DNA of 64,000 bases from Pseudomonas viridiflava (GCF_900583165.1 NZ_UTKY01000034.1:186001-250000), one strand, 5' to 3'. Counted from the stretch's first letter, positions 17,192-29,145 are shown. The notes: a model not told the origin generated them from the letters alone. Program-made: numbers and translations.

Positions 17192-17230
17192 CCAGCAATT
17201 GCGAATAAGCGTAACAGGCAGCTTTTGTAT

Positions 17231-18325
17231 TCAATCGTCGCTAACCGTAATAGTCGGCATCGCTGGTGCAGTGGCTTCCTGCAGGACAATCCGTGCGCCC
17301 ACGTGACGGGCCAGCTCCTGGTAAACCATGGCAATCTGACTGTCCGGTTCGGCAACAACCGTCGGCTTGCCTCCGTCAGCTTGCTCGCGAATCAGCATCG
17401 ACAGTGGCAGCGAGGCCAATAATTCAACCCCGTACTGGGTCGCGAGCTTCTCGCCACCGCCCTCCCCGAACAGGTGCTCAGCGTGGCCACAGTTGGAGCA
17501 GATGTGCACCGCCATGTTTTCCACGACGCCCAGTACCGGGATGTTGACCTTGCGGAACATCTCCACGCCCTTTTTCGCGTCGAGCAGCGCCAGGTCCTGA
17601 GGGGTGGTGACAATCACCGAGCCGGCCACCGGGACTTTCTGCGCCAACGTCAACTGGATATCGCCGGTGCCTGGCGGCATATCGATCACCAGGTAGTCCA
17701 GGTCGCCCCAGGCCGTCTGTGTAACCAGTTGCAGCAAGGCACCGGAAACCATTGGGCCACGCCAAACCATCGGGGTGTTGTCATCGGTGAGGAAGGCCAT
17801 GGACATGACTTCCACGCCGTGAGACTCGATGGGTACGAACCATTTCTGATCCTTCACCTTCGGTCGCGTGCCTTCAGCAATGCCGAACATCACCCCTTGG
17901 CTCGGGCCGTAAATATCGGCGTCGAGAATACCGACGCGCGCACCCTCACGGGCCAGCGCCAGTGCCAGGTTGGCAGCGGTGGTGGATTTACCCACGCCGC
18001 CCTTGCCGGATGCCACGGCGACCACGTTCTTAACGTTGGCCAGGCCCGGGATCTGTGCCTGGGCCTTGTGCGGGGCAATCACGCACTGGATGTCGACCCT
18101 GGCCGAACGCACGCCGTCCAGGTCTTCGATGGCCATTTGCAGCATCTGCGCCCAACCGCTTTTGAAGAGGCCGGCGGCATAGCCCAGCTCCAACTGGACC
18201 GACACCTGGTCACCCTGGACCTCGATGGCACGTACACAACCGGCGCTGACCGGGTCCTGATTCAAATAGGGGTCGGTGTACTGGCGAAGAACGGCTTCCA
18301 CCGCTGCGCGATTGACGGCGCTCAT
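17231..18325 (-). CDS. apbC: Iron-sulfur cluster carrier ApbC (Mrp/NBP35 family)
   Basis: This P-loop ATPase (364 residues) binds and transfers [4Fe-4S] clusters. An N-terminal MIP18/DUF59 domain (about residues 1-90) precedes the ATPase domain. The deviant Walker A is VASGKGGVGKSTTAANLA, and the cluster-binding CxxC is CSNCGH. It is divergent from metG, the same pairing as in P. aeruginosa (PA3481-PA3482). It ends about 230 bases from the rsmZ promoter, with only the rsmZ upstream region between. Confidence 0.94.
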   Translation of the reverse strand: MSAVNRAAVEAVLRQYTDPYLNQDPVSAGCVRAIEVQGDQVSVQLELGYAAGLFKSGWAQMLQMAIEDLDGVRSARVDIQCVIAPHKAQAQIPGLANVKNVVAVASGKGGVGKSTTAANLALALAREGARVGILDADIYGPSQGVMFGIAEGTRPKVKDQKWFVPIESHGVEVMSMAFLTDDNTPMVWRGPMVSGALLQLVTQTAWGDLDYLVIDMPPGTGDIQLTLAQKVPVAGSVIVTTPQDLALLDAKKGVEMFRKVNIPVLGVVENMAVHICSNCGHAEHLFGEGGGEKLATQYGVELLASLPLSMLIREQADGGKPTVVAEPDSQIAMVYQELARHVGARIVLQEATAPAMPTITVSDD

Positions 18326-18497
18326 GGGCTACTCCCGAAAAAAGACTGACTGAAACAGGCGGCTATCCTAACCGTTCCAGCCGCCCAACGGCATGCTTTC
18401 GCAAGTCAGGAAGATGCTGAAACAACGCCACGGGGTGAAATATATTTCCTGGCGCTTTATAGTGGCCGACCTCCGTTTCATCAAGTAGCCGAGCCCC

Positions 18498-20549
18498 ATG
18501 TCCGAGCCACGCAAGATCCTCGTCACCAGCGCCCTGCCCTATGCCAATGGTTCGATCCATCTTGGCCATATGCTCGAGTACATCCAGACCGATATGTGGG
18601 TGCGCTTCCAGAAGCATCGCGGCAATCAATGCATTTATGTCTGCGCGGACGACGCCCACGGTTCGGCCATCATGTTGCGCGCCGAAAAGGAAGGCATCAC
18701 CCCGGAACAACTGATCGCCAATGTGCAGGCTGAACACAGCGCCGACTTTGCCGAGTTCCTGGTGGATTTCGACAACTTCCACTCGACCCACTCCGAAGAA
18801 AACCGCGAGTTGTCGAGTCAGATCTACCTGCGGTTGAAGGACGCCGGGCACATCGACCAGCGTTCGATCACCCAGTATTTCGACCCGGAAAAGAAAATGT
18901 TCCTGGCCGACCGCTTCATCAAGGGCACCTGCCCGAAATGCGGCACCGAAGACCAGTACGGCGACAACTGCGAAAAATGCGGTGCGACCTACGCACCCAC
19001 AGACTTGAAAGACCCGAAGTCAGCGATCTCCGGCGCCACTCCGGTGCTCAAGGATTCCCAGCACTTCTTCTTCAAGCTCCCGGATTTCCAGCAAATGCTG
19101 CAAACCTGGACCCGCAGCGGCACCCTGCAGGATGCCGTGGCCAACAAGATTGCCGAGTGGCTGGATGCCGGTCTGCAACAGTGGGACATCTCCCGGGACG
19201 CACCGTACTTCGGCTTCGAAATTCCGGGCGAGCCAGGCAAGTACTTCTATGTATGGCTGGATGCGCCGATTGGCTACATGGCCAGTTTCAAGAACCTGTG
19301 CGATCGCACGCCGGAGCTGGACTTCGATGCGTTCTGGAACAAGGACTCCACGGCCGAGCTGTACCACTTCATCGGCAAAGACATCGTCAACTTCCACGCC
19401 CTGTTCTGGCCAGCCATGCTTGAAGGCTCGGGTTACCGCAAGCCGACCGGCATTGCCGTGCACGGCTACCTGACGGTCAACGGTCAGAAGATGTCCAAGT
19501 CCCGTGGCACCTTTATCAAGGCCCGTACTTACCTCGACCACCTGTCGCCGGAATACCTGCGCTATTACTACGCCTCCAAGCTGAGCCGTGGCGTCGATGA
19601 CCTCGATCTGAACCTGGAAGACTTCGTACAGAAGGTCAACTCGGACCTGGTAGGCAAAGTCGTCAACATCGCCAGCCGTTGCGCCGGGTTTATCAACAAG
19701 GGTAATGCCGGTGTGCTGGTGGCAGAGAATGCCGCACCGGAGCTGACTGACGCCTTCCTGGCAGCCGCGCCAAGCATCGCCGACGCCTATGAAGCCCGCG
19801 ACTTTGCTCGCGCCATGCGCGAGATCATGGGCCTGGCCGACCGTGCCAACGCCTGGATCGCCGACAAGGCACCGTGGTCGCTGAACAAACAGGAAGGCAA
19901 GCAAGCGGAGGTCCAGGCGATCTGCGCCACAGGCGTCAACCTGTTCCGCCAGCTAGTGATCTTCCTCAAGCCAGTGTTGCCGCTGTTGGCCGCCGACGCC
20001 GAGGCGTTCCTCAACGTTGCGCCGCTGACCTGGAATGACCACAGCACCTTGCTCAGCAATCATCAGTTGAATGAGTTCAAGCCGCTGATGACGCGTATTG
20101 ACCCGGTTAAAGTCCAGGCCATGACCGATGCTTCAAAAGAAGACCTGGTCGCCAGCCAGACCGACACCGGTGAATCGAAACCCGCTGGCAATGGCGAGTT
20201 GGCCAAGGACCCGCTTTCCCCGGAAATCGAGTTCGACGCCTTTGCTGCCGTGGACCTACGCGTCGCACTGATCATCAAGGCCGAAGCCGTGGAAGGCGCC
20301 GACAAACTGCTGCGCCTGACACTGGATATCGGTGACGAGCAACGCAACGTGTTCTCGGGCATCAAGAGCGCATACCCGGACCCGTCCAAGCTCGATGGTC
20401 GCCTGACCATGATGATCGCCAACCTCAAGCCCCGGAAAATGAAATTCGGCATCTCTGAAGGCATGGTGATGGCGGCGGGCCCTGGCGGTGAAGAGATCTA
20501 CCTGCTGAGCCCTGATAGCGGCGCCAAGCCGGGTCAGCGTATCAAGTAA
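18498..20549 (+). CDS. metG: Methionyl-tRNA synthetase
   Basis: MetG (683 residues) charges tRNA-Met. The HIGH-type motif is [13 protein letters not shown] and the KMSKS loop reads [11 protein letters not shown]. The zinc knuckle is [20 protein letters not shown]-terminal tRNA-binding OB-fold domain ([17 protein letters not shown] to the end) makes it the long dimeric form. It is divergent from apbC and ends in a strong terminator. Confidence 0.98.
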   Translation: MSEPRKILVTSALPYANGSIHLGHMLEYIQTDMWVRFQKHRGNQCIYVCADDAHGSAIMLRAEKEGITPEQLIANVQAEHSADFAEFLVDFDNFHSTHSEENRELSSQIYLRLKDAGHIDQRSITQYFDPEKKMFLADRFIKGTCPKCGTEDQYGDNCEKCGATYAPTDLKDPKSAISGATPVLKDSQHFFFKLPDFQQMLQTWTRSGTLQDAVANKIAEWLDAGLQQWDISRDAPYFGFEIPGEPGKYFYVWLDAPIGYMASFKNLCDRTPELDFDAFWNKDSTAELYHFIGKDIVNFHALFWPAMLEGSGYRKPTGIAVHGYLTVNGQKMSKSRGTFIKARTYLDHLSPEYLRYYYASKLSRGVDDLDLNLEDFVQKVNSDLVGKVVNIASRCAGFINKGNAGVLVAENAAPELTDAFLAAAPSIADAYEARDFARAMREIMGLADRANAWIADKAPWSLNKQEGKQAEVQAICATGVNLFRQLVIFLKPVLPLLAADAEAFLNVAPLTWNDHSTLLSNHQLNEFKPLMTRIDPVKVQAMTDASKEDLVASQTDTGESKPAGNGELAKDPLSPEIEFDAFAAVDLRVALIIKAEAVEGADKLLRLTLDIGDEQRNVFSGIKSAYPDPSKLDGRLTMMIANLKPRKMKFGISEGMVMAAGPGGEEIYLLSPDSGAKPGQRIK

Positions 20550-20561
20550 GCCCCGTAAAAA

Positions 20562-20590
20562 AGCCCTGTCGTCGAAGCGACAGGGCTTTT
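20562..20590 (+). terminator. Terminator after metG
   Basis: AGCCCTGTCG-TCGAAG-CGACAGGGCT perfect 10-bp stem followed by T4. Confidence 0.85.
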
Positions 20591-20667
20591 CAGCTAGTCC
20601 CGCCTTCTCGCTTGTCGGATAATCAGGCTCAATCTGCATAACCGACCAGCATGCCAATGACCCCAGC

Positions 20668-21840
20668 ATGAACCTCATCCAACGTATCGACGCGCTGCTG
20701 CCGCAGACCCAATGTGGCAAATGCGGGCATCCGGGCTGCAAGCCTTACGCCGAAGGAATCGCTCAAGGCGAAGCCATCAACAAGTGCCCGCCCGGCGGGC
20801 AGGAAACGATTGCAGGCCTTGCACAATTGCTGCGCGTGCCAGTGTTGGCACTGGATATCAGCCGTGGCGAAGCCCCTGCGCAGATCGCCTATATCCGCGA
20901 GCCGGAGTGCATCGGGTGTACCAAGTGCATCCAGGCTTGCCCTGTGGATGCGATTGTCGGTGCTGCCAAGCTGATGCATACCGTAATCATTGACGAGTGC
21001 ACCGGTTGTGACCTGTGCGTGGCGCCCTGCCCTGTCGACTGTATCGAGATGCGCCCATTGGCGACTGTATTGCCGATCGTGGGCGGCCTGGCGAGCACCG
21101 ATCACGAGCGTCATGAACGCGGCCTCAAGCGTGATCGCGCTCGGCGGCGGTTTGAACAACGCAATGCTCGTCTGCAACGTGAAGAAGAACTCAAGCTAAC
21201 CGAACGTCAGGCCCGCGCAAAACGCTCGGCGCCTGTGCTCGTGCCACTGGGAACGTCCCATCAAGCGGCCAACGATTCGGCGATAAAAAAAGCCAAAATC
21301 AGCGTTGCGATGAGTCGCGCACAATTGCACAAATCCTTAAAGGCGTTCGGCCATCCCCCCACCTTTGAGCAGCAATCGCAACTGATCGTCCTGCAGCAAC
21401 AGTTCGAAGCCGCAGAGCGCGCGCTCCACGCATTAGAAGCCACCAGTCCGCCAGCACCAACGACAACTAAAGACCCCGAGCTCAAGCGCGCGAAAATCCA
21501 ACTGGCCCTGCGGCGCGCTGAACTGAAACAGGCTCAGGACCTGAACGCGCCCCCACAGCAATTGGCCGCGTTGAACGCCGCGCTGGTAGATGCCGACCAA
21601 GCCCTGCATGCGGCTGAAGCGGTCTCCACGCAACCGCTACCGGGTTTACAGCGCATACAAAAGCGGCCCATCGACAACCAGCTGCGACAACTGAAGACTG
21701 CCCTGGCCTACGCTCGCGCCGATCTGAGCAAGCTGCACCGCCAATCGGAGGTCAGCGTGGATGAACTCAATACCGCTCAACGCAAGTTCGAAGAAGCACA
21801 GCGTCAGGTGGACGCCTGCAAGGAACCAACAGCCCCATGA
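20668..21840 (+). CDS. rnfB: Orphan RnfB-like polyferredoxin with repeated C-terminal extension
   Basis: The first ~140 residues are the iron-sulfur part of RnfB, a subunit of the Rnf ferredoxin:NAD oxidoreductase. The [4Fe-4S] motif CGKCGHPGC is followed by two clusters, [12 protein letters not shown] and [12 protein letters not shown]. The hydrophobic N-terminal anchor normally preceding the first cluster is missing. No rnfA, C, D, G or E is adjacent. From about residue 205 the protein is Ala/Gln/Lys-rich and consists of three imperfect ~55-residue repeats, each starting near a KIxxAxxRAxL helix; these look like coiled coils. It overlaps nth by four bases (ATGA). The protein may be a soluble electron carrier. 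Confidence 0.85.
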   Translation: MNLIQRIDALLPQTQCGKCGHPGCKPYAEGIAQGEAINKCPPGGQETIAGLAQLLRVPVLALDISRGEAPAQIAYIREPECIGCTKCIQACPVDAIVGAAKLMHTVIIDECTGCDLCVAPCPVDCIEMRPLATVLPIVGGLASTDHERHERGLKRDRARRRFEQRNARLQREEELKLTERQARAKRSAPVLVPLGTSHQAANDSAIKKAKISVAMSRAQLHKSLKAFGHPPTFEQQSQLIVLQQQFEAAERALHALEATSPPAPTTTKDPELKRAKIQLALRRAELKQAQDLNAPPQQLAALNAALVDADQALHAAEAVSTQPLPGLQRIQKRPIDNQLRQLKTALAYARADLSKLHRQSEVSVDELNTAQRKFEEAQRQVDACKEPTAP

Positions 21841-22475
21841 ACGCAGCGAAACGCTTGGAAATTTTCCGCAGGTTTCACGAAGACAACCCGGAGCCCAAGA
21901 CCGAGCTGGCCTACTCCTCGTCATTCGAGTTACTGATTGCGGTGATCTTGTCGGCCCAGTCCACCGATGTTGGCGTCAACAAGGCCACGGCAAAACTATA
22001 CCCAGTGGCCAATACGCCAGAAGCCATCCATGCACTGGGTGTGGAAGGCTTATCGGAATACATCAAGACCATTGGTTTGTATAACAGCAAGGCCAAGAAC
22101 GTCATCGAGACGTGCCGGCTGTTGGTTGAGCTGCATGGCAGCGAAGTGCCGCAGACTCGTGAAGCACTTGAGGCTTTGCCGGGGGTAGGCCGTAAAACCG
22201 CTAACGTGGTACTCAACACGGCCTTTCGACAACTGACCATGGCGGTGGACACCCATATTTTTCGAGTGAGTAACCGCACCGGCATTGCGCGAGGCAAAAA
22301 CGTGGTGGAGGTAGAAACGCAACTGATGAAATTTGTACCCAAGCCTTACCTGCTCGACTCCCATCATTGGCTGATCCTCCACGGACGTTATGTTTGCCAG
22401 GCCCGCAAGCCGCGCTGTGGCAGCTGCCGCATTGAAGACCTGTGCGAATATAAAGAGAAGACCTCAGACGATTGA
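21837..22475 (+). CDS. nth: Endonuclease III
   Basis: Nth (212 residues) removes oxidised pyrimidines and nicks the abasic site. The helix-hairpin-helix [12 protein letters not shown] contains the catalytic lysine, and the catalytic aspartate lies in [12 protein letters not shown]. The C-terminal [4Fe-4S] loop is [17 protein letters not shown]. Translation is coupled to rnfB through an ATGA overlap, which links the electron-carrier gene to this iron-sulfur enzyme in expression. In P. aeruginosa nth also follows the rnf genes. Confidence 0.97.
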   Translation: MNAAKRLEIFRRFHEDNPEPKTELAYSSSFELLIAVILSAQSTDVGVNKATAKLYPVANTPEAIHALGVEGLSEYIKTIGLYNSKAKNVIETCRLLVELHGSEVPQTREALEALPGVGRKTANVVLNTAFRQLTMAVDTHIFRVSNRTGIARGKNVVEVETQLMKFVPKPYLLDSHHWLILHGRYVCQARKPRCGSCRIEDLCEYKEKTSDD

Positions 22476-22582
22476 GGGACTATTAGTTTTTTCGATCTAT
22501 CGATTGAAAAAATCTTTTTTACCCGCTCATGGATTATCGTTATAAGGAGCGCCAACGGCAGTCTTAGCCCGGAGTGAACCTT

Positions 22583-22765
22583 ATGAGCACTGGCAAAGAA
22601 CAACTGGAAGCGGAAGACGACCTCGTTGAGTCGGACGATGATGGGGCAGAAGCGCCTGTGGCAGAGGTGGCCAAGACCAATCTGAGCAAACGCCGCACTA
22701 TTGATAATCTTCTGGAAGAGCGACGCCTGCAAAAACGACTGGCCGATTACGACTTCGACCTCTGA
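22583..22765 (+). CDS. Small PA3496-family protein
   Basis: A 60-residue acidic protein with a basic C-terminal helix (LSKRRTIDNLLEERRLQKRLADYDFDL). It matches the small conserved gene that follows nth in Pseudomonas (PA3496), sometimes described as a putative envelope-integrity protein. GGAG lies eight bases before the ATG at 22583. A terminator follows. Function is not established. Confidence 0.8.
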   Translation: MSTGKEQLEAEDDLVESDDDGAEAPVAEVAKTNLSKRRTIDNLLEERRLQKRLADYDFDL

Positions 22766-22785
22766 ATCGAGCAATCAATGAGCGG

Positions 22786-22809
22786 AAGCCTCCCTGACGG
22801 AGGCTTTTT
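22786..22809 (+). terminator. Terminator after the PA3496-like gene
   Basis: AAGCCTCC-CTGAC-GGAGGCTT stem with a T5 run. Confidence 0.88.
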
Positions 22810-22850
22810 CTTGCCGGGGAACCAGGCTATGCGGTGTGTAATGCTCTCCT

Positions 22851-23483
22851 CTATACCAGCCCGTTACGCTGTGCCAACTCGATCAGGTCAACGAGAGAGC
22901 GAGCATTGAGCTTGAGCAGCAGGCGCGTCTTATAGGTGCTGACGGTTTTATTGCTGAGAAACATGCCGTCGGCGATCTCCTTGTTGGTCCTGCCCCGAGC
23001 CAATTGCTGTAACACCATCATTTCCCGGCCCGACAGGCGTTCGACCATATCGGCCTCGCTGGCATTGCCCATGGTAGAGCGTACCGAATTCAACGCCTGG
23101 TTTGGGAAGTAGCTGTAGCCCGACAAGACCGCCTTGATTGCACTCAGCAACTCGGTCAGGTCCTGCTGCTTGCACACGTAGCCCGCAGCCCCTGCCTGCA
23201 TGCAGCGCATGGAAAAGTGGCCTGGGGCCTGGGACGTAAGCACCAGTACCTTGAAGGGCACTGCCTGCTTGGTGGAAGACAGCCGACAAATAACTTCCAA
23301 GCCATCAAGTTTCGGAATTCCAATATCCAGTATGACGATGTCCGGCATATGCTCCCGTGCAAGTTGCAACGCATCGACACCGTTATCGGTCTCGGCAACG
23401 ACCTCATAACCATGACGCTCCATTAGCATGCGCACAGCAAGACGAATGACGGGATGATCATCCACGATCAGCACTTTATTCAT
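22851..23483 (-). CDS. Orphan NarL/LuxR-family response regulator (BvgA/EvgA/RocA-like)
   Basis: A response regulator of 210 residues. The receiver domain begins NKVLIVDDHPVIRLAVRMLM, with the phospho-acceptor Asp in IVILDIGIPKLDG. The C-terminal HTH reads LSGREMMVLQQLARGRTNKEIADGMFLSNKTVSTYKTRLL. The NKTVSTYKTR recognition helix resembles BvgA, EvgA and the RocA/SadR regulators, which usually work with unorthodox kinases. No kinase gene is present nearby. The start is the ATG at 23483; a TTG four codons earlier is less likely. Confidence 0.82.
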   Translation of the reverse strand: MNKVLIVDDHPVIRLAVRMLMERHGYEVVAETDNGVDALQLAREHMPDIVILDIGIPKLDGLEVICRLSSTKQAVPFKVLVLTSQAPGHFSMRCMQAGAAGYVCKQQDLTELLSAIKAVLSGYSYFPNQALNSVRSTMGNASEADMVERLSGREMMVLQQLARGRTNKEIADGMFLSNKTVSTYKTRLLLKLNARSLVDLIELAQRNGLV

Positions 23484-24055
23484 GAGAAAGTCCAATTTCG
23501 CTGTTCGAATTATTTAGAGCAAGCACAATAGCCTAGTCGTTTCCTAGTTGGCATAGCATTCCCCCCCAAGCAACAGCAAGCAGAGACCCACCCCACAAAG
23601 ATAAGGGAATTGCCCTACAAAAAAACGCCAACTCGAGCGTATCCACTTTTATGCGACCTTTCAGACCTTTCTGGAGGCTTACATATCCTGAGTAAATTCT
23701 CCCTACGATAGGGGGCGCCGGGTGAACGTGCCGCACACAACTCTCAGGAAATGCCCCTTGTCTCTTGCGTGTCGCCGAGCGATTCGGCAAGTAAAGTACA
23801 GCTATTTTAGTTCCATTCAACATATTCACTTACATCCATAATTCCTACAGACCGTTCAGCGATTTATATATTCGCCGTACCCGCATGAGTGAATTTTCTG
23901 TAAGACTAGTTCCTACACAGCTGTAAATATTCATTCCATCGCTACACACTCTAGAGAATAAGTACTCCAGTCCAGCGCTCGCAAACCTGTGAACAATAAA
24001 CATCCACCTATGTTTAACCGTTATAAACATTCCAAGCGTTAACTAAATTTTTAGG
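23484..24055. other. AT-rich intergenic stretch without a supported gene
   Basis: About 570 bases separate the response regulator from the argG terminator. The part from about 23800 is clearly more AT-rich than its surroundings. Short open frames on the minus strand have poor codon usage and no SD sequences. I see no RNA gene or repeat. It must contain the regulator's promoter. Confidence 0.6.
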
Positions 24056-24088
24056 CAAAAAAAATGGCCCCTGAACAAGGGGCCATTC
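24056..24088 (-). terminator. argG terminator
   Basis: On the minus strand, AATGGCCCC-TTGTTCA-GGGGCCATT followed by a T-run. Confidence 0.9.
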
Positions 24089-24106
24089 TTCACAACGTGC
24101 GCAGAC

Positions 24107-25324
<1,218 letters not shown>

Positions 25325-25452
25325 GCCATCACTCCACGGGTTTTACGGAAAGGCGTCGATTCTACCGACCAAAACCGCGAAATTACAGGGGCGCGACAGC
25401 AAATGAAGATAAAGCGACAGATTATGTCGAGTGGGCGACCGATGGTCGCGCG

Positions 25453-26361
25453 CTAGGAAGTCGCTGCAGGGTTGCTCGGTGCAGTGGCTTGCGGCGCCGG
25501 TTTCTCGGGCGCAGCCACCCGTTCCAACTGGATATTGACCCGACGGTTACGGGCCCGATTGGCGGCATTGGTATTGGGCGCCAAGGGATAGCTTTCGCCA
25601 TGGAATCGCATGGTGACCTGCGACTCCTGGATGCCGTTGGCCTTGAAGTAGTCCATGACGGCCAGCGCACGGCGACGCGAAACGTCGCGGTTGGTTAGAC
25701 GATTGCCACTGTTGTCCGAATGACCATTGAGTTCGATATGGTTAACTGTTGGATCGGCTTTCATATAAGCGAGAATCACCGACAGCTTCTGCTTGGCCGC
25801 TGCATCCAACTCAATGCCGCCACCCGGGAAGCCCACCTCGGTCTGCTTGACCTGGTCGTAATTCATCGGCAACAGTTTGGCGGTGCACAGCTGATAGTCG
25901 TTGTAGGCCTTGTTGAACTTGACCGGCAACAGGCGGATTTCCGAGTAGCCACCTTGGCGCCCGTAATGCCGCACCGTGGGGCTGCGCCCTTCCAGCAAGC
26001 CGGTGAACAGGCGCCCGGCCTGGGCCTGGGAGCTGTTGAACAGTACATCGCCGCTGCCCGCGCGCACGGCACCGAGGTTGATATCGCCCCGGCCGGGTTG
26101 CCATGGAGCCGCGGCGGCCAACAATGTCGCCGACCCTGCACCCAATGAGCCGTTATAGGCTTTCAGTCGAAACGTCGCCTGCTCACCGGCCCGGCGCACG
26201 AACTCACCCGAGCCGAAATCGGTGATCGGTTGGGTCAGACGACACTCGAACTGGTCGCCTTCTACCTTCCACTCAATATTCTCCAGACGTGTCTGGAACG
26301 TGAGGGCCATCGCAGGCAGGCTGGCGAACACACTGAGCAGGGCTAGATATTGCTGGCGCAC
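25453..26361 (-). CDS. motY: Flagellar stator-associated protein MotY (OmpA-like domain)
   Basis: A periplasmic protein of 302 residues. After a signal peptide (VRQQYLALLSVFASLPAMA), an N-terminal beta-rich MotY domain starts at LTFQTRLENIEWKV. A C-terminal OmpA/MotB peptidoglycan-binding domain follows, with NHIELNGHSDNSGNRLTNRD and SRRRALAVMDYF. In Pseudomonas, MotY helps the stators. Position between argG and pyrC matches PA3526 exactly. I chose the GTG at 26361, which has GGAG seven bases upstream; a GTG at 26373 is also possible. The ~40-residue C-terminal tail is Pro/Ala-rich. Confidence 0.88.
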   Translation of the reverse strand: MRQQYLALLSVFASLPAMALTFQTRLENIEWKVEGDQFECRLTQPITDFGSGEFVRRAGEQATFRLKAYNGSLGAGSATLLAAAAPWQPGRGDINLGAVRAGSGDVLFNSSQAQAGRLFTGLLEGRSPTVRHYGRQGGYSEIRLLPVKFNKAYNDYQLCTAKLLPMNYDQVKQTEVGFPGGGIELDAAAKQKLSVILAYMKADPTVNHIELNGHSDNSGNRLTNRDVSRRRALAVMDYFKANGIQESQVTMRFHGESYPLAPNTNAANRARNRRVNIQLERVAAPEKPAPQATAPSNPAATS

Positions 26362-26517
26362 GGGAGGCTCCACTGGTTTCTACAACACTTCAAAGCGTCA
26401 TACATCGATAAGGCATACAAAAGGCTATCGGATGCATCCTGCAAAACTTGATAGCGAGTGCCTGCAAGAGTCTTTTCCGGTAGCATTCGCCCCAGATTGA
26501 CCCGCCTGGAATCCCCA

Positions 26518-27564
26518 ATGTCCGACCGCCTGACCCTGCTGCGTCCCGACGACTGGCATATTCATCTTCGCGATGGTGCTGCGTTGCCCCAAACCGTGGC
26601 CGATGTAGCGCGCACGTTTGGCCGCGCCATCATCATGCCTAACCTGGTACCACCGGTGCGTAATGCCGCTGAAGCCGACGCCTACCGCCAGCGCATCCTC
26701 GCTGCGCGGCCGTCTGGCAGCGGCTTCGAACCGTTGATGGTGCTCTACCTCACCGACCGCACCCAGCCCGAAGAGATTCGCGAGGCCAAGGCCAGCGGTT
26801 ATGTGCACGCCGCCAAGCTGTACCCGGCGGGCGCGACCACCAACTCCGATTCCGGCGTGACCAGTATCGACAAGATCCTGCCGGCCATCGAAGCCATGGC
26901 TGAAGTCGGCATGCCGCTGCTGATTCACGGGGAGGTCACCCGTGGTGATGTGGACGTGTTCGATCGCGAGAAGATCTTCATCGACGAGCATATGCGTCGT
27001 GTGGTCGAGCTGTTCCCGACCCTCAAGGTGGTGTTCGAGCACATCACCACGCGTGACGCCGTAGAGTTCGTCACTGAGGCTTCGGCCAACGTCGGTGCAA
27101 CGATCACCGCGCATCACCTGCTGTACAACCGCAATCACATGCTGGTGGGTGGGATTCGGCCGCACTTCTATTGCCTGCCGATTCTCAAGCGCAACACTCA
27201 TCAGACGGCCCTGCTGGATGCTGCTACCAGCGGCAACCCGAAGTTTTTCCTCGGCACCGACTCGGCGCCCCACGCCCAGCACGCCAAGGAAGCCGCGTGC
27301 GGCTGTGCCGGTTGCTACACCGCTTATGCTGCCATTGAGCTGTATGCCGAAGCGTTCGAACAACGCAACGCCCTGGACAAGCTCGAAGGTTTCGCCAGCC
27401 TCAACGGCCCGCGCTTCTACGGCTTGCCGGCGAATACCGACCGCATCACCCTGGTTCGTGAAGACTGGACCGCCCCTGCCAGCCTGCCATTTGGCGAGCT
27501 GACTGTTATCCCGCTGCGCGCCGGTGAAACACTGCGCTGGCGCCTGCTGGAGGAAAGCAAGTGA
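26518..27564 (+). CDS. pyrC: Dihydroorotase PyrC (type II)
   Basis: PyrC (348 residues) closes carbamoyl-aspartate to dihydroorotate in pyrimidine synthesis. The zinc-binding motif DWHIHLRDG is near residue 14. The carbamylated-lysine region is [16 protein letters not shown], and later zinc ligands lie in LLIHGEV and FEHITT. The active-site aspartate is in [13 protein letters not shown]. The start at 26518 ([13 protein letters not shown]) is the family start. It overlaps rnt by four bases. Confidence 0.97.
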   Translation: MSDRLTLLRPDDWHIHLRDGAALPQTVADVARTFGRAIIMPNLVPPVRNAAEADAYRQRILAARPSGSGFEPLMVLYLTDRTQPEEIREAKASGYVHAAKLYPAGATTNSDSGVTSIDKILPAIEAMAEVGMPLLIHGEVTRGDVDVFDREKIFIDEHMRRVVELFPTLKVVFEHITTRDAVEFVTEASANVGATITAHHLLYNRNHMLVGGIRPHFYCLPILKRNTHQTALLDAATSGNPKFFLGTDSAPHAQHAKEAACGCAGCYTAYAAIELYAEAFEQRNALDKLEGFASLNGPRFYGLPANTDRITLVREDWTAPASLPFGELTVIPLRAGETLRWRLLEESK

Positions 27565-28235
27565 GTGAAGACCATTATGATGACGACCAGGAACACGGCG
27601 GTGGGGGCGGTTCGCGTCACCCGATGGCCGAACGTTTCCGCGGCTACCTGCCGGTCGTTATCGACGTAGAAACCGGCGGTTTCAATTGCGCCACCGACGC
27701 GCTGCTGGAAATTGCCGCGACCACCATCGGCATGGACGAACAGGGCTTTGTGTATCCAGAACACACCCACTTCTTCCGCGTCGAGCCTTTCGAAGGCGCC
27801 AACATCGAAGCGGCAGCGCTGGAGTTCACCGGCATCAAGCTGGATCACCCGCTGCGTATGGCGGTGAGTGAAGAAGCGGCGCTGACCGACATCTTCCGTG
27901 GCGTACGCAAAGCGTTGAAGGCCAATGGTTGCAAACGCGCCATCCTGGTGGGTCATAACAGCAGCTTCGACCTGGGTTTCTTGAACGCCGCCGTGGCGCG
28001 GTTGGACATGAAGCGCAACCCGTTCCACCCGTTTTCCAGCTTTGACACTGCCACCCTGGCTGGCCTGGCTTATGGCCAGACCGTATTGGCCAAGGCCTGC
28101 CAGGCAGCCGGTATCGACTTTGACGGTCGCGAGGCCCACTCGGCTCGCTACGACACTGAGAAGACGGCCGACCTGTTCTGCGGCATCGTCAATCGTTGGA
28201 AGCAGATGGGTGGCTGGGAAGATTTCGGCGACTGA
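27561..28235 (+). CDS. rnt: Ribonuclease T
   Basis: RNase T (224 residues) is a DEDDh 3'-5' exonuclease that trims tRNA and other stable RNA 3' ends. ExoI is [12 protein letters not shown], ExoII includes [16 protein letters not shown] and ExoIII is [13 protein letters not shown]. The start is a GTG overlapping the pyrC stop (GTGA), so translation is coupled. A terminator shared with the convergent peroxiredoxin gene follows. Confidence 0.96.
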   Translation: MSEDHYDDDQEHGGGGGSRHPMAERFRGYLPVVIDVETGGFNCATDALLEIAATTIGMDEQGFVYPEHTHFFRVEPFEGANIEAAALEFTGIKLDHPLRMAVSEEAALTDIFRGVRKALKANGCKRAILVGHNSSFDLGFLNAAVARLDMKRNPFHPFSSFDTATLAGLAYGQTVLAKACQAAGIDFDGREAHSARYDTEKTADLFCGIVNRWKQMGGWEDFGD

Positions 28236-28257
28236 AGCCATTTCCCGACCATAAAAA

Positions 28258-28284
28258 AACCGGCCTTCTCAGGCCGGTTTTTTT
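28258..28284. terminator. Convergent terminator between rnt and prx
   Basis: AACCGGCCT-TCTC-AGGCCGGTT perfect stem with an A-run and a T-run on its two sides, able to work in both directions. Confidence 0.9.
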
Positions 28285-28300
28285 GTACCTCGACTCTGGC

Positions 28301-28903
28301 TTACAGCTTGCCAGCGTTCTCGGTCAGGTAAGCCGCAACGCCTTCTGGCGAAGCGTTCATGCCTTTGTCGCCTTTTTTCCAGTTGGCTGGGCAAACTTCG
28401 CCGTGCTCTTCGTGGAATTGCAGGGCGTCGACCAGGCGGATCAGCTCTTCCATGTTACGGCCCAGTGGCAGGTCGTTGACGATCTGGGAGCGAACAACGC
28501 CTTTGTCGTCGATCAGGAACGCGCCACGGAAAGCCACGCCGCCTTCGGACTCAACGTCGTAGGCCTTGGCGATTTCGTGCTTCATGTCGGCAGCCATGGT
28601 GTATTTGACTTGGCCGATGCCGCCATCATTGATGGCAGTGTTGCGCCAGGCGTTGTGGGTGAAATGGGAATCGATGGAAACCGCTACCACTTCAACGTTA
28701 CGCGCCTTGAAATCGTCCATGCGGTGGTCCAGAGCGATCAGCTCCGAAGGGCAGACGAAGGTGAAGTCCAGCGGGTAGAAGAACACCAGGCCGTATTTGC
28801 CTTTGATGGCTTCAGACAGCTTGAAGCTGTCTACGATTTCGCCATTGCCGAGCACGGCAGGTACGTCGAAATCCGGGGCTTGTTTGCCGACGAGTACGCT
28901 CAT
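28301..28903 (-). CDS. Typical 2-Cys peroxiredoxin (AhpC/Prx1 family)
   Basis: A thiol peroxidase of 200 residues. The peroxidatic cysteine is in DFTFVCPSELIAL near residue 51, and the resolving cysteine is in EEHGEVCPANWKKG near residue 170. A strong AGGAG precedes the ATG. It corresponds to PA3529 by position between rnt and bfd. No AhpF reductase is adjacent, so it probably uses thioredoxin or another donor. Its divergent promoter shares the intergenic region with bfd. Confidence 0.93.
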   Translation of the reverse strand: MSVLVGKQAPDFDVPAVLGNGEIVDSFKLSEAIKGKYGLVFFYPLDFTFVCPSELIALDHRMDDFKARNVEVVAVSIDSHFTHNAWRNTAINDGGIGQVKYTMAADMKHEIAKAYDVESEGGVAFRGAFLIDDKGVVRSQIVNDLPLGRNMEELIRLVDALQFHEEHGEVCPANWKKGDKGMNASPEGVAAYLTENAGKL

Positions 28904-29077
28904 TGGGTATCTCCTGATGTAAGGGTGACGATTGAAGTAAAAGGACCGCCCCCAAGTCTGCCGCCTGTAAGCGACAGCCCTGTGACGCAGTCACGCTTCG
29001 TGAAGACCGACCATCATACACTGAAAAAACCGTTCGTCAGTGAGGGCGCTGTGCCAGGCAATACCCTACGATTCTAC

Positions 29078-29099
29078 TTTGACAATCATTCTCGTTAAC
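29078..29099 (+). promoter_or_regulatory. Fur-box-like site upstream of bfd
   Basis: TTTGACAATCATTCTCGTTAAC fits the repeated GATAAT/AATCATT pattern of Fur sites and lies about 50 bases before the bfd start. Iron-starvation induction of bfd is known in pseudomonads; the site itself is inferred. Confidence 0.7.
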
Positions 29100-29145
29100 A
29101 TTAAGATCCATCGCACTTAAGCCTTAACCCGCGACGGTTCTCCCT

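Noticed and set aside
16995..17306. Possible small plus-strand gene over the rsmZ promoter
   Set aside because: The region is the rsmZ promoter and its distal GacA site; the frame has poor codon usage and no SD.
23533..23829. Small minus-strand frame between the orphan regulator and argG
   Set aside because: Unusual composition, no SD, no recognisable motif, in an AT-rich promoter region.
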